Assembly: GCF_030418295.1 (NCBI RefSeq)
Contig: NZ_JAUHQA010000001.1
Location: forward strand, 2,696,220-2,760,219
DNA from: Demequina muriae
GTDB taxonomy: Bacteria > Actinomycetota > Actinomycetes > Actinomycetales > Demequinaceae
DNA length: 64,000 bases
Direction: 5' to 3'
How positions within the stretch are numbered: the stretch's first letter is position 1; each line of letters begins with the position of its first letter. Below are positions 33,990 through 43,380 of the stretch, piece by piece. The notes under the pieces were generated by a model. The model did no database searches, was not told the DNA's origin, and saw nothing but the letters and a program-made list of their open reading frames with translations. Both the position numbers and the translations under genes were made by a program.

Positions 33990-35143
33990 CCGCGGCGGCC
34001 GACTCCCCTGTGGCGTCTCCGGTCGTGGTGATCGGCGCGGGACAGGCGGGGCTGTCCGTGGCGTACCACCTGCGCCGGAGGGGGCTCGTGACAGGCACGG
34101 ACGTGACAGTGCTGGACCGGGGCCCGTCCACCGGCGGCGCGTGGCAGCATCGCTGGGAGGCGCTGCGGCTCGGGGACGCCCACCGGGTCCACGACCTGCC
34201 CGGCATGGACGAGGTGGGGATCAGCTTCGCGACGGCGCCGCGTGATCGTCCCGCGCGGGACGTCGTCGCCGAGTACTACCGCAGGTATGAGCGTCACTTC
34301 GAGATCGCCGTGCGCCGCCCGGTCGATGTCGACGCAGTGACGCGTCAGCACGATGGCCGGTTCCTCGTCGAGTCCCGCGACCTCGGGAAGCCCCTGGCGG
34401 CCTCGGCGGTGGTGGGCGCCGTCGGAACCTGGGGCGCGCCCCGCCGGCCCGAGATCCCCGGCACAGAGGTCTTCCGCGGCCTGCAGGTCACGACCGCCGA
34501 CTACCGGTCCGCCGCCGACTTCGCGGGCCTCCGAGTCGCCGTGGTGGGCGGCGGCACCTCCGCGATCGGGTTCGTACGCGAGGTGGCCGATGCGGGCGCG
34601 ACACCCCTGTGGTACACCCGCGGCCCGGTGCGGTTCCTCGAATCCGCCGCGACGCTGGGTGAGGACCTGGGCCGAGAGTCCGTGCGGCTCCAGGACGAGG
34701 CGGCGCGTGCGGGAGCGGAACTGCCGAGCATCGTGTCGACGACGGGAATCCCGCTCACCCCGCGAATGCGCAGGCTCCGCGATCGAGGACTGCTCGAGCG
34801 ACGGCCCATGTTCGTGCGCCTGGTCACCGACGGCGTCGTCGAGCAGGACGGGCGCACCACGACGGTCGACGCGATCATCTGGGCGATGGGCTTCCGCGCA
34901 GACCTCGCGCCGTTCGCGGGAGTCGGCGTCGACGCCCGCAGCGGCGTCGAAGTCGACCGGGGCTACGCCGTGCGCGTGCCCGGGCTGTTCCTCGCGGGCT
35001 ACGGACCCCAGGCCTCAACGGTCAGCGCGAACCGAGGGGCGCGACGCATCGCGCGTGACGTGGAGGCCTACCTGAGCGACGGGCGGTGGCCGCCCACTCA
35101 GCCGCGCCGCGTCGGGGCGTCGGACTCGATCACCCGCGGCTGA
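33986..35143 (+). CDS. FAD/NAD(P)-dependent oxidoreductase, flavin monooxygenase-like
   Basis: The 385-aa protein has an N-terminal FAD-binding VVVIGAGQAGLSVAYHL, a central NADP-binding VAVVGGGTSAIGF and a late VPGLFLAGYG motif, the layout of flavin-containing monooxygenases and CzcO-like proteins. TTG 33986 overlaps the pcp stop and has GAAGGGA 7 nt upstream; GTG 34010 is the alternative. Its last 46 nt overlap the 3' end of the convergent GGDEF gene. Substrate unknown. Confidence 0.8.
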   Translation: MTAAADSPVASPVVVIGAGQAGLSVAYHLRRRGLVTGTDVTVLDRGPSTGGAWQHRWEALRLGDAHRVHDLPGMDEVGISFATAPRDRPARDVVAEYYRRYERHFEIAVRRPVDVDAVTRQHDGRFLVESRDLGKPLAASAVVGAVGTWGAPRRPEIPGTEVFRGLQVTTADYRSAADFAGLRVAVVGGGTSAIGFVREVADAGATPLWYTRGPVRFLESAATLGEDLGRESVRLQDEAARAGAELPSIVSTTGIPLTPRMRRLRDRGLLERRPMFVRLVTDGVVEQDGRTTTVDAIIWAMGFRADLAPFAGVGVDARSGVEVDRGYAVRVPGLFLAGYGPQASTVSANRGARRIARDVEAYLSDGRWPPTQPRRVGASDSITRG

Positions 35144-36366
35144 TCGGTCGCCCGGCGCCGCATGCCGAATCCGGGGTCCTGCCCGAACTCGGGAGTGTAG
35201 GCGACCGCGCGATCGCGGCCATCGGCCTTCGCACGATAGAGCGCGATATCGGCGCGTTCGAAGATCTCGGCGGCCGAGTCGCCGTCGGCCAGCCCGGCGA
35301 TGCCGTAGCTCACCGTGGGCAGATCGAAGTCGTGCGCGTCGGATCGCGCGGCGAAGGCGCTGCTCATGGCCTCGAGCCGCGCCACTGCGCCAGCGGAGTC
35401 GACGTCCAGCAGCACGAGGCCGAACTCCTCGCCGCCCAGCCTGCCTGCAAGCTCACCGGGCTCCAGGGAATCCTTCACGGTCGCGGCGAACGTCAGCAGC
35501 GCGCGGTCTCCCGCCGCGTGCCCATGGGCGTCGTTGACGGCCTTGAAATGATCGAGATCTGCCATCACCAACAGCGCGAGAACCCCGGTCGTCCTCGCAT
35601 CATCGAAGGCGCGCTCGGCTTGCAGACGGAACTCTGTGCGTCCCAGCAGCCCCGTGAGATCGTCCTGCATCGCGCGCGTGCGCAGCTCCTGCGTCTGCTG
35701 GTCCCATCCCACCGCAGACACACTGAACGTCACGGCCACGAGGCTGATCAGCAGCATTCCCGTGGTGGGGCCGGTGCCGACGATCGTCTCGAAGGTGGGG
35801 CTGTCCGGACCGACCACGAAGTACAGCACGCTGCGGAGCAGGTAGAACGCCCCCAGCGCACTCGACGCGATGGCGCTCACCAGCAGCGCGACGACGGCCT
35901 CGCCATTCGGCTCGTAATCCGTGCGCGATCGGCGTGCGTGCCACGCGAGCCACACCTCGAGGGAACCGGCGGCGAACATCGCGCCCATGTAGGTGAACAG
36001 CGCCCCGTTGCCGGCCCAGATGTTGTCTCCAGGGTTCTGGAGCAGCGAAGGGATGAGGATCAGCGCAGGACTGACCGCCAGGACCCACAACGGCAGGCGC
36101 CTGCGGCGGAGCGAGCGCGTCGCGAACCACACGCATGTGACGCCGACGACGGACAGGACGGTGGAGACAGGGTTCGCCACCACCTGCAGGGCGCTGTCGT
36201 TCAGCAGCAGCAGCGTCGTCGAGGAGCCTGCGCACAGCAGCGAGACGCTCCACCACCCGGAGAAGCTTGACCGCGTGGGCCGGTAGACGCCCAGGTAGAA
36301 CAGCACGAGAACCGTCAGCGACACTCCGCCCAAGGCGATTCGCATGGTCTCATTGTCAAGCATCAT
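35098..36366 (-). CDS. Membrane-bound GGDEF diguanylate cyclase
   Basis: The 422-aa protein has about seven hydrophobic helices in residues 5-220 and a C-terminal GGDEF domain with active-site GRLGGEEFGL and the usual DLDHFKAVNDAHGHAAGD. It would make c-di-GMP from two GTP. At the inhibitory I-site, where RxxD is expected, the sequence is EPGE, so product inhibition is unlikely. Start uncertain: ATGs at 36366, 36363 and 36345 are all usable. A possible stimulus for the 5' exopolysaccharide synthase is only speculation. Confidence 0.85.
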   Translation of the reverse strand: MMLDNETMRIALGGVSLTVLVLFYLGVYRPTRSSFSGWWSVSLLCAGSSTTLLLLNDSALQVVANPVSTVLSVVGVTCVWFATRSLRRRRLPLWVLAVSPALILIPSLLQNPGDNIWAGNGALFTYMGAMFAAGSLEVWLAWHARRSRTDYEPNGEAVVALLVSAIASSALGAFYLLRSVLYFVVGPDSPTFETIVGTGPTTGMLLISLVAVTFSVSAVGWDQQTQELRTRAMQDDLTGLLGRTEFRLQAERAFDDARTTGVLALLVMADLDHFKAVNDAHGHAAGDRALLTFAATVKDSLEPGELAGRLGGEEFGLVLLDVDSAGAVARLEAMSSAFAARSDAHDFDLPTVSYGIAGLADGDSAAEIFERADIALYRAKADGRDRAVAYTPEFGQDPGFGMRRRATDQPRVIESDAPTRRG

Positions 36367-36443
36367 TCCAACTTACCCGCAGGAGTATCGGAACCCCGCA
36401 CCCCCGTGACACATCCCACCCTGCGGGGATGCCCGCCGCGCCG

Positions 36444-36449
36444 TATCGT
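36444..36449 (+). promoter_or_regulatory. -10 hexamer TATCGT, leaderless-type
   Basis: TATCGT ends 6 nt before ATG 36456, and no Shine-Dalgarno is present. It decides the start within a longer open frame. Confidence 0.45.
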
Positions 36450-36455
36450 GACGGC

Positions 36456-36869
36456 ATGGCCGACAACGCGACACAGCCCACCGACCAGGACGTCGAGGAG
36501 TTCCTCGCGAGCGTCGAGCCCGCACGGCGACGAGAGGATGGCTTCCGGCTGCTGGCGCTCATGGCGGAGGTGACGGGCGAGGCACCCACGATGTGGGGGC
36601 CGAGCATCGTCGGCTTCGGCCAACGCCATTACACCTACGCCAGCGGACGAGAAGGCGACTGGATGCGGGTGGGCTACTCGCCACGCAAGACCCAGCTGTC
36701 GCTGTACGGTCTCAAGGACCATCCCTTGGCCGACGACGTGCTGGAGCGACTCGGACCGCATTCCACGGGCGCGGGATGCGTGTACATCAAGCAGCTGGAC
36801 GCCGTGAACGAAGGCGTGCTCCGCGAGCTCATCGACCTGGCCTACCGCAGCGCCGACGACGCGTCGTGA
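36456..36869 (+). CDS. DUF1801 domain protein
   Basis: The 137-aa soluble protein matches the YdhG/DUF1801 fold: DQDVEEFLASVEPARRREDG, then TMWGPSIVGFGQRHY and GCVYIKQLDAVNEGVLRELI. Function unknown; the fold is thought to bind a small ligand or act as a chaperone. The stop lies 10 bp from the convergent der stop. A small hairpin (AGCGTC-AGC-GACGCT) spans the junction and may end both transcripts. Confidence 0.8.
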   Translation: MADNATQPTDQDVEEFLASVEPARRREDGFRLLALMAEVTGEAPTMWGPSIVGFGQRHYTYASGREGDWMRVGYSPRKTQLSLYGLKDHPLADDVLERLGPHSTGAGCVYIKQLDAVNEGVLRELIDLAYRSADDAS

Positions 36870-36879
36870 GACGCGAGCG

Positions 36880-38382
36880 TCAGCGACGCTTGCGCTTCTC
36901 GCGCACGCGCACCGAGATCTGAATCGGCGAGCCTTCGAACCCGAACTTCTCGCGCAGGCGCCTTTCGATGAACCGCCGGTACGTGGGCTCGAGGAAGCCC
37001 GACGCGAAGATGACGAACCGTGGCGGGCGGTTCGATGCCTGGGTGGCGAAGAGGATCTTGGGCTGCTTGCCTGAACGCACCGGGTGCGGGTGCTCTGCCA
37101 CGAGCTCTCCGAGGAAGGAGTTGAGCTTGCCCGTCGAGATGCGCTGGTCCCAGCTGCCGAGTGCGAGGTCGATCGCCGGCACCAGGCGGTTGGTGTGCCA
37201 GGAGGTGAGCGCGGACAGGTTGACCCGCGGCGCCCATGTCAGCTGAACCAGGTCCTGCTCGATGGAGCGCTCGAGCAGGAAGCGCTCGTCCTCGCCCACC
37301 AGGTCCCACTTGTTGAATACCAGCACGATCGCGCGGCCCGAGTCCAGCACCTGCGAGATGACTCGGGAGTCCTGATCGGTGAGCGGCACGGAGGCGTCGA
37401 GCAGGACGAGCACCACCTCGGCACGCTCGATGGCCGTGGCGGTCCGCAGCGACGCGTAGAAGTCTGCGCCCTTGGACATGTGGACGCGGCGGCGGATGCC
37501 CGCGGTATCGACCAGGGTCCACGAACGACCTGCGATCTCGACGCGCTCGTCCACCGGATCGCGGGTGGTGCCCGCCTCCTCGTTCACGACGACGCGGTTC
37601 TCGCCGGCCAGCTGGTTCAGCAGCGAGCTCTTGCCCACGTTCGGGCGTCCCACCAAAGCGATGCGGCGCGGGGCATCGGGGTCGACCTCCACCTGCGGCA
37701 TCTCCGTGGGGAGCACCGCGATGGCGGCGTCGAGCAGGTCGCCGGTGCCACGGCCGTGCAGAGCGCTGACCGGGTACGGCTCCCCCAAGCCGAGGCTCCA
37801 GAGCGACGCCGCCTCGAGCTCGCCCTGCGGACCGTCGACCTTGTTGGCCGCGAGCACCACGGGCTTGCCAGAACGGCGAAGCAGCCGCACCACCTTCTCG
37901 TCGGACGCGGTGGGACCAACCTTGGAGTCCACGACGAACATCACGGCATCGGCCATCTCGACCGCGACCTCGGCCTGCTGGGCCACGGAGAGGTCGAGGC
38001 CGGTCACCTTGGCCTCCCAGCCACCGGTGTCCATCAGCATGAAGTCCGTGCCCGACCACTCAGCGGGATAGAGCACGCGGTCGCGGGTGACGCCCGGCTT
38101 GTCCTCGACCACGGCGAGCCGCTTGCCGAGGATGCGGTTGACGAGAGTCGACTTGCCCACATTCGGACGGCCGATGACGGCGAGGATCGGCAGCGCGCGC
38201 TCGGTGACCGGCTCGACGTCGCCTTCCAGCGCCGCCAGGTCCTCGGGGCTCAGCTCGTAGTCGTCGAGGCCGGCGCGCAGCGCCGCCTCGCGAACCTCGT
38301 CGAGGCTCTCCTCAGGGTCGGACGCCACGGGCATCGGCGGCGGGACGTCCTCCAGTCCGGGGTACTGCTGCTCGTCGCTCAT
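36880..38382 (-). CDS. der: Ribosome assembly GTPase Der (EngA)
   Basis: The 500-aa protein has two tandem GTPase domains with [12 protein letters not shown] and [13 protein letters not shown]-loops, DTGG and DTAG G3 motifs, NKVD and NKWD G4 motifs, and a KH-like C-terminal domain. An acidic N-terminal extension of ~60 residues precedes domain 1, common in actinobacteria. It matures the 50S subunit. The ATG overlaps the plsC stop by 4 nt. Confidence 0.97.
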   Translation of the reverse strand: MSDEQQYPGLEDVPPPMPVASDPEESLDEVREAALRAGLDDYELSPEDLAALEGDVEPVTERALPILAVIGRPNVGKSTLVNRILGKRLAVVEDKPGVTRDRVLYPAEWSGTDFMLMDTGGWEAKVTGLDLSVAQQAEVAVEMADAVMFVVDSKVGPTASDEKVVRLLRRSGKPVVLAANKVDGPQGELEAASLWSLGLGEPYPVSALHGRGTGDLLDAAIAVLPTEMPQVEVDPDAPRRIALVGRPNVGKSSLLNQLAGENRVVVNEEAGTTRDPVDERVEIAGRSWTLVDTAGIRRRVHMSKGADFYASLRTATAIERAEVVLVLLDASVPLTDQDSRVISQVLDSGRAIVLVFNKWDLVGEDERFLLERSIEQDLVQLTWAPRVNLSALTSWHTNRLVPAIDLALGSWDQRISTGKLNSFLGELVAEHPHPVRSGKQPKILFATQASNRPPRFVIFASGFLEPTYRRFIERRLREKFGFEGSPIQISVRVREKRKRR

Positions 38383-39077
38383 GCGTTCTCCTCGATGCTT
38401 GCGATAGTCCGGCCCCCATCATCCCCCGGCAAACGGAGGTCGGTGTCAGCGAGCGTCGCCTCCACCTGTGCACGCAGCGCAGCGGCGACGGCCTGCTGGG
38501 CCCACTCCTGACGCCTGCGGCCCTTGAGATCCGCGGGTGGAGCGAGCGTCACGGGCGCGCCGAACGCCGCCAGGATGCGGCGTCGCGGCGGGGGCCACAC
38601 GCTGACCGGCTCGCCTGCTCGGCGAGTGCCGATCAGCGCCGTCGGGACGATGGGCGCCCCCGACTGGAGTGCCAGCCACGCAGCACCGCCGTGCACCGCA
38701 TCGGCCGTGCCCGCGCCTCGCGTGCCTTCCGGGAACATGCCCACCACGCCGCCTCGGCGCAGCACGGCGAGCCCCTGCGCCAGCGCCGTCCTGCCGGCGC
38801 CCTCGACGCGGATCTGGCCAGCGGCGCGCAGGATGGGTCCGAGCGCACCGCGGTACATGTGAGACCCGATGAGGAAGTGGGACGGTCGAGACACGACGCC
38901 GTGCAGCACGGGACCGTCGATGAAGCCCACGTGATTCGCGACCACGATGGCGGCGCCCCGCCGAGGCAGATGCTCGCGACCGCGGACCTCGGTCGCCCAC
39001 CAGCCCCGCGCGAGCGCGACGCCGACCCACCGGGACCATCGCGGTCCCCAGGCGCTCGGCGCGTCGGATCCCGTCAC
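38379..39077 (-). CDS. plsC: 1-acylglycerol-3-phosphate acyltransferase-like protein
   Basis: The 232-aa protein has the acyltransferase motifs [10 protein letters not shown] (H-x4-D) and [10 protein letters not shown], and a late [10 protein letters not shown]. It acylates lysophosphatidate or a related lipid at the membrane. It overlaps cmk upstream and der downstream by 4 nt each. Insertion of plsC between cmk and der is a known Micrococcales-type arrangement. Confidence 0.85.
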   Translation of the reverse strand: MTGSDAPSAWGPRWSRWVGVALARGWWATEVRGREHLPRRGAAIVVANHVGFIDGPVLHGVVSRPSHFLIGSHMYRGALGPILRAAGQIRVEGAGRTALAQGLAVLRRGGVVGMFPEGTRGAGTADAVHGGAAWLALQSGAPIVPTALIGTRRAGEPVSVWPPPRRRILAAFGAPVTLAPPADLKGRRRQEWAQQAVAAALRAQVEATLADTDLRLPGDDGGRTIASIEENA

Positions 39078-39751
39078 AGTGCCGCCTCGTGCGCGAGCTG
39101 CACCACCGCTCGCACCGCCTCCTCGATGGTCAGGTCGGTGGTGTCGAGGGTGTGGACGCCATCAGTGGCCTCATGGAAGCTCACGACGGCGGAGTCACGT
39201 CGATCTCGACCCAGCACCGCCTCGCGTACGGTCGCGACGTCCGCGCCTTCGCCCGCACGGCGCGCCACCCGCACCTCGTCGTCGGCCGTCATGAGGACCC
39301 TGACGTCGGCATCGGGCGCGATCACCGTGGTGATGTCGCGGCCTTCGACGCACACTCCCCTGCCTCGGGACATCCCGCCGTCGCGCTCCAACCGGATGAC
39401 CTCACGCTGCATCTCCTGCAGGATGGGGCGCGCCTCGAGGTTGGTGGCGACCTTCGACACCGTGAGGGCGACCGTGTCGGTGCGGATCTGGCGCGAGACG
39501 TCCTCACCATCGAGCAGCACGCGCGGGTTGCGCGGATCGAGCACCAGCTCGACGTTCATCGTGGCGACCATGGCTGCGACATCGCTGGTGACGGCGAAGT
39601 CCACGCCTTCCATGAGGCACGCGAGGGTCGCGACCCGGTACGTCGCTCCCGTGTCGAAGTACGCCAGACCCAGGCGGGTGGCGACCTCGCGGGACACGGT
39701 GGACTTGCCGGTGCCCGCGGGCCCGTCGATGGCGATGACGATTCCAGTCAT
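39074..39751 (-). CDS. cmk: Cytidylate kinase
   Basis: The protein is 225 aa from ATG 39751, which overlaps the tyrA stop (ATGA). P-loop AIDGPAGTGKST, the CMP-binding YFDTGATYR and GRGVCVEGRDITT are all typical. It phosphorylates CMP and dCMP. An open frame continues upstream inside tyrA but is not coding. Confidence 0.95.
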   Translation of the reverse strand: MTGIVIAIDGPAGTGKSTVSREVATRLGLAYFDTGATYRVATLACLMEGVDFAVTSDVAAMVATMNVELVLDPRNPRVLLDGEDVSRQIRTDTVALTVSKVATNLEARPILQEMQREVIRLERDGGMSRGRGVCVEGRDITTVIAPDADVRVLMTADDEVRVARRAGEGADVATVREAVLGRDRRDSAVVSFHEATDGVHTLDTTDLTIEEAVRAVVQLAHEAAL

Positions 39752-40803
39752 GAGGCTGCGATCTCCCACTCGTGTGCGATGAGCGCTCGCGACAGCTCGT
39801 CCGCCTTGGCGGGCAGGACGTGAAGCGTGGTGAGTCCCACGGGCTGTCGTGGCGAGTGCTCGATGGTGATGTCTTCGACGTTCACGCCGACCGAGGCCAC
39901 GTCGGACAGCAGCCGCAGCAGCTGTCCTGGCTCGTCGGGGACGATGACGGTCACGGGGATCCACTCCCGCTTGGCCCCACCGTGCTTGCCAGGGATGCGC
40001 GCCACCTCGACACGTCCGCGTTCGATCAGGTCGGTGAGCGCCTCGCCCACGTCATCCGAGTCCCGGACGTCCTCGAGGTCGTCGATGATGTGCGTCAGCG
40101 TCGCCACCAGCGCGTGGCGGTTGAGCCGCGCGATGTCCGCCCACATGCGGGGGTCGGAGGCCGCGATGCGCGTCACGTCCCGCAGTCCCTGTCCGGCCAG
40201 CGCCACGTCATCGGGCCCCAGGGTGCCGAGCGCGGCGGCCACAGCGGAGGCCGCGACCTGGGGCGCATGCGACACCCGCGCGACCGCGGCGTCGTGCGCG
40301 TCAGCGTCCATCGTGACGAGGTCGCATTGGAGCGCGTGCGGCACGCGCGACACGAGCTCGACGGCGTGCGCTGTCGCACCATTGGGGCACAGCACCCACG
40401 GCCGGGCCTTGAACAGGTCGCCCTGCGCCGCGAGGGCCCCGGAGATCTCGCGACCCGCCATGGGGTGCGACCCCACGTATCGATCGCCATGACCGGTGGC
40501 GTGAGCTGCCCGGGCGATCGGCGCCTTGACGCTCGCCACGTCGGTGACGACGGCGTCGGCCCAGCGCTCGAGGGCTCCCGCGACCACGGTGGCGGCGAGG
40601 GCAGGCGGCACTGCGACGATGACCAGGTCGGGGGCGGAACCCTCCGGCGCCCGTCCCGCGCCGATCGCGTGGGCGAGCGCCTGAGTCTCGGGGTCGGCGT
40701 CCTCAATGGTCACCGGCCAGCCCTCAGCGCTCAGGCCGATGCCGATGGACGCGCCGATGAGTCCCGCGCCGATGACGTGGGTGCGCGGCAGCGAGCCATC
40801 CAT
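39748..40803 (-). CDS. tyrA: Prephenate dehydrogenase with C-terminal ACT domain
   Basis: The 351-aa protein has an NAD-binding VIGAGLIGASIGIGL at the N-terminus, the catalytic region GSHPMAGREISGA and a C-terminal ACT domain from about residue 278 (WIPVTVIVPDEPGQLLRLL), probably for tyrosine feedback. It starts 2 nt after the aroH stop. With AroH it forms the branch from chorismate to tyrosine. Confidence 0.92.
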   Translation of the reverse strand: MDGSLPRTHVIGAGLIGASIGIGLSAEGWPVTIEDADPETQALAHAIGAGRAPEGSAPDLVIVAVPPALAATVVAGALERWADAVVTDVASVKAPIARAAHATGHGDRYVGSHPMAGREISGALAAQGDLFKARPWVLCPNGATAHAVELVSRVPHALQCDLVTMDADAHDAAVARVSHAPQVAASAVAAALGTLGPDDVALAGQGLRDVTRIAASDPRMWADIARLNRHALVATLTHIIDDLEDVRDSDDVGEALTDLIERGRVEVARIPGKHGGAKREWIPVTVIVPDEPGQLLRLLSDVASVGVNVEDITIEHSPRQPVGLTTLHVLPAKADELSRALIAHEWEIAAS

Positions 40804-40805
40804 GG

Positions 40806-41168
40806 CTACTGCGCCAGGTCGCGCCGCAGAGACACCGCGTCGTGAAGGTACACGTGGGTGATCTCGTTCCGGGACCGGCCGGTCTCGGCGTGCATCATCA
40901 CCCGGACCACGAGCGGGAGCGCACCCGGAACCGCCATCTCCTGGGCGCACATGAGCGGCACGGCGCCGAATCCCAGCTCGCGCGCCGCTGCGGCGGGGAA
41001 GTCACTGACGATGTCGGGAGTGCAGGTGAAGATCACGGAGACGATGTCATCGGTCTCGAGGGAGTTGGCGGCCACGACGGCCTCGACGAGTTCCTGCGTG
41101 CGCTGATGCAGGTGTTCTCGCTCGTCGCGCTCGAGCGTGGTCGCTCCGCGGATGGCTCTCAGAGGCAT
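40806..41168 (-). CDS. aroH: Chorismate mutase, AroH type
   Basis: The 120-aa product (start ATG 41168; an ATG at 41177 overlaps the probable -10 TACGAT) matches the monofunctional AroH fold: RAIRGATTLERDE, SVIFTCTPDIVSDFPA and a late HVYLHDAVSLRRDL. It converts chorismate to prephenate, the substrate of the downstream tyrA. Confidence 0.92.
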   Translation of the reverse strand: MPLRAIRGATTLERDEREHLHQRTQELVEAVVAANSLETDDIVSVIFTCTPDIVSDFPAAAARELGFGAVPLMCAQEMAVPGALPLVVRVMMHAETGRSRNEITHVYLHDAVSLRRDLAQ

Positions 41169-41198
41169 GGGGACCATCGTATCGGCCAGCGCACCGCC

Positions 41199-41948
41199 TC
41201 AGAGCCCCGCGACCTTCATCAGCGAACCGACTTCTTCGCGACCGAGCCGACGCACCTGGCCCGGCTGCAGGGTGCCCAGGGAGATCGGCCCGAAGTCGGT
41301 GCGGACCAGGTCGATCACCGGGTGCCCGGCCTTGTCGAGCATGCGGCGCACGATGCGGTTGCGACCCTCGTGGAGCTCCACCTTGACGAGGGAGGCGTCA
41401 TCGCGTGCGTCGAGGATGGCGCAATCGGTCACGCGCACCGGTCCGTCGTCGAGATCCACCCCCGCACGCAGCATGGTGCACAGCGACTTCGGCACGCGGC
41501 CCTCGACCTTGGCGACATACACCTTCGGGACCCCGTGCGAGGGGTGGGCGAGCCGGTTGGCGAGGTCGCCATCGTTCGTGAGCAGCAGCACCCCCGTGGT
41601 CTCCGCGTCGAGCCTGCCGACGTGGAACAGCCGCTCCTCGAAGTCGGCGACGAACTCGTCCAGGGATCGACGCCCCTGGGGGTCGCTCATCGTGGAGACC
41701 ACACCCGCGGGCTTGTTGAGCACCACGACGACCTTCGAGTCGTCGACGCTGATGCGTTGACCCTTGACCTCGATCGTCACCTCGTCGGGATTGACGCGGA
41801 CGCCGAGCTGGTCGACCACCTCGCCGTTGACCTTGACGAGCCCACGTTCGATGAGGATCTCGCACTTGCGACGCGACCCCACTCCCGCGGCCGCCAGCAC
41901 CTTCTGCAATCGCACGCCCTCGGGGCGGTGCACTTCGAGCTCATCCAT
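41199..41948 (-). CDS. rluB: 23S rRNA pseudouridine synthase RluB-type
   Basis: The 249-aa protein has an N-terminal S4 RNA-binding domain (RLQKVLAAAGVGSRRKCE) and the catalytic VGRLDAETTGVLLLTNDGD, whose Asp attacks uridine, followed by the EGRNRIVRRM motif. It acts on 23S rRNA helix 89/90-type sites by family. The ATG overlaps the last base of the scpB stop. Confidence 0.9.
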   Translation of the reverse strand: MDELEVHRPEGVRLQKVLAAAGVGSRRKCEILIERGLVKVNGEVVDQLGVRVNPDEVTIEVKGQRISVDDSKVVVVLNKPAGVVSTMSDPQGRRSLDEFVADFEERLFHVGRLDAETTGVLLLTNDGDLANRLAHPSHGVPKVYVAKVEGRVPKSLCTMLRAGVDLDDGPVRVTDCAILDARDDASLVKVELHEGRNRIVRRMLDKAGHPVIDLVRTDFGPISLGTLQPGQVRRLGREEVGSLMKVAGL

Positions 41949-42493
41949 CAGCGGCCCTCTCCATCGATGTCAGCGAGGTCGGGCAGGTACGGCGCGAGCT
42001 CGGGAAGGTCGTCGAGCGAGGCGAGGCCCAGCCGCTCGAGGAACTCGGTGGTCGTGCCGTACTGCACGGCGCCGCCCACCTCGCCCACCTCGGTGACGAG
42101 CGACCGCGCGCTCAGCGTCTTCATGACGGAGTCCACGCTCACCCCGCGCACCTGAGAGATCTGGCCACGGGTCACCGGCTGCCGGTACGCCACGACGGCG
42201 AGGGTCTCGAGCGCCGCCTGGGACAGCCGCGCGGACTGGCCCTCGACGATGAACGTGCCCACCGCATCGGCGTACAGACGCGAGGAGTAGATGCGCCAGC
42301 GACCGTCGACTTCGCGGAGCTCGAACCCTCGCGGCGCGGCGGGGTCGGCGTACTCGTCGCGCAGCTCGTGGAGCACCGCGATCACCTGGTCCAGCGGCAC
42401 GTCCACCGCCGCGGCGAGGTCTGCCGCATCCACGGGCTCATCCACGACCATCAGGATCGCCTCGATGGCGCCCCTCGTGTGCACGTCAGTCAT
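41948..42493 (-). CDS. scpB: Segregation and condensation protein B
   Basis: The 181-aa protein has two winged-helix units (TRGAIEAILMVVDEP, LSQAALETLAVVAYRQPVTRGQISQVRG, VQYGTTTEFLERLGL). It partners ScpA and SMC in chromosome compaction. ATG 42493 overlaps the scpA end by 8 nt; an upstream ATG at 42541 lies deeper in scpA and is less likely. Confidence 0.93.
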   Translation of the reverse strand: MTDVHTRGAIEAILMVVDEPVDAADLAAAVDVPLDQVIAVLHELRDEYADPAAPRGFELREVDGRWRIYSSRLYADAVGTFIVEGQSARLSQAALETLAVVAYRQPVTRGQISQVRGVSVDSVMKTLSARSLVTEVGEVGGAVQYGTTTEFLERLGLASLDDLPELAPYLPDLADIDGEGR

Positions 42494-43364
42494 CCGATCG
42501 CGTCTCCGTCTCCTGTGCCGACCCATCCGCTTCGGGGGCACCGCCGGCGGCGCCCTCGTCGAACTCGTCGGACACCTCGATGTCCACGTCCCCGTCTCCG
42601 CCTGTCCAGCGGATCGTGAGCTCGCCGAGCGATCTCATCTGTTCGAAGGCGACCACCGCCTCCTTGAACAATTCAAGCAGGGCGAGGAACCGCGCGACGA
42701 CCACGTTCACGTGATCCGCGTCCTGCACGAGCGCGCGGAAGGTCACCACGCGCTCACGCTGCAGCCTGCTCGTGACGAGCGCGGCCTGCTCCCTCACGCT
42801 CACCGCTGGGGCGTGCAGGTGCGTCAGGCTCACCCCCGCCTGTTCAGGCTTGGGCTGCAGCGCGTGGGCAGCGAGGCGCGCCAGGTCGTCGGGCGTGACC
42901 GACCACACCAGCTCCGGCAGCAGCATCGCGAAGTGCGGCTCCAGGGTCACGTCGCGCGGGAGTCGCCTGGGCGCCGCGAGCAGTTGGGAGAACGTGCCGG
43001 CGACCAGCTTGTACGCCCGGTACTGCAGCAGGCGCGCGAACAGCAGATCGCGCGCCTCGAGCATCTCCAGGTCCTCGACGTCATCGACCTGCCCCTGGGG
43101 AAGCAGCCGTGCCGCCTTCATGTCGAGCAGGGTGGCCGCGACGACCAGGAACTCGCTCGCCTGCGACAGGTCCCAGTCCGTCTCGTGCGCGGCGATCGTG
43201 GCGAGGAACTCATCGGTCACGCGGGCAAGGGCGACGTCCGTGATCTCCATCTCGTGCTTGGAGATGAGAGACAGCAGCAGGTCGAACGGACCCTCGAAGT
43301 TGTCCAGGTGCACCGAGAACGCCGGACGCTGCTCCCCGGCTGGGGCCTCCGTCGGGACGGTCAC
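42486..43364 (-). CDS. scpA: Segregation and condensation protein A
   Basis: The product is 292 aa from GTG 43364. The kleisin N-terminus VHLDNFEGPFDLLLSLISKHEMEI and EFLVVAATLLDMKAARLLP are diagnostic. It bridges the SMC heads. The acidic Gly-rich C-terminus (EFDEGAAGGAPEADG) is a tail beyond the usual winged helix. It starts 16 nt after parA. Confidence 0.93.
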   Translation of the reverse strand: MTVPTEAPAGEQRPAFSVHLDNFEGPFDLLLSLISKHEMEITDVALARVTDEFLATIAAHETDWDLSQASEFLVVAATLLDMKAARLLPQGQVDDVEDLEMLEARDLLFARLLQYRAYKLVAGTFSQLLAAPRRLPRDVTLEPHFAMLLPELVWSVTPDDLARLAAHALQPKPEQAGVSLTHLHAPAVSVREQAALVTSRLQRERVVTFRALVQDADHVNVVVARFLALLELFKEAVVAFEQMRSLGELTIRWTGGDGDVDIEVSDEFDEGAAGGAPEADGSAQETETRSDD

Positions 43365-43380
43365 GGTCGGACGGTCGCGG

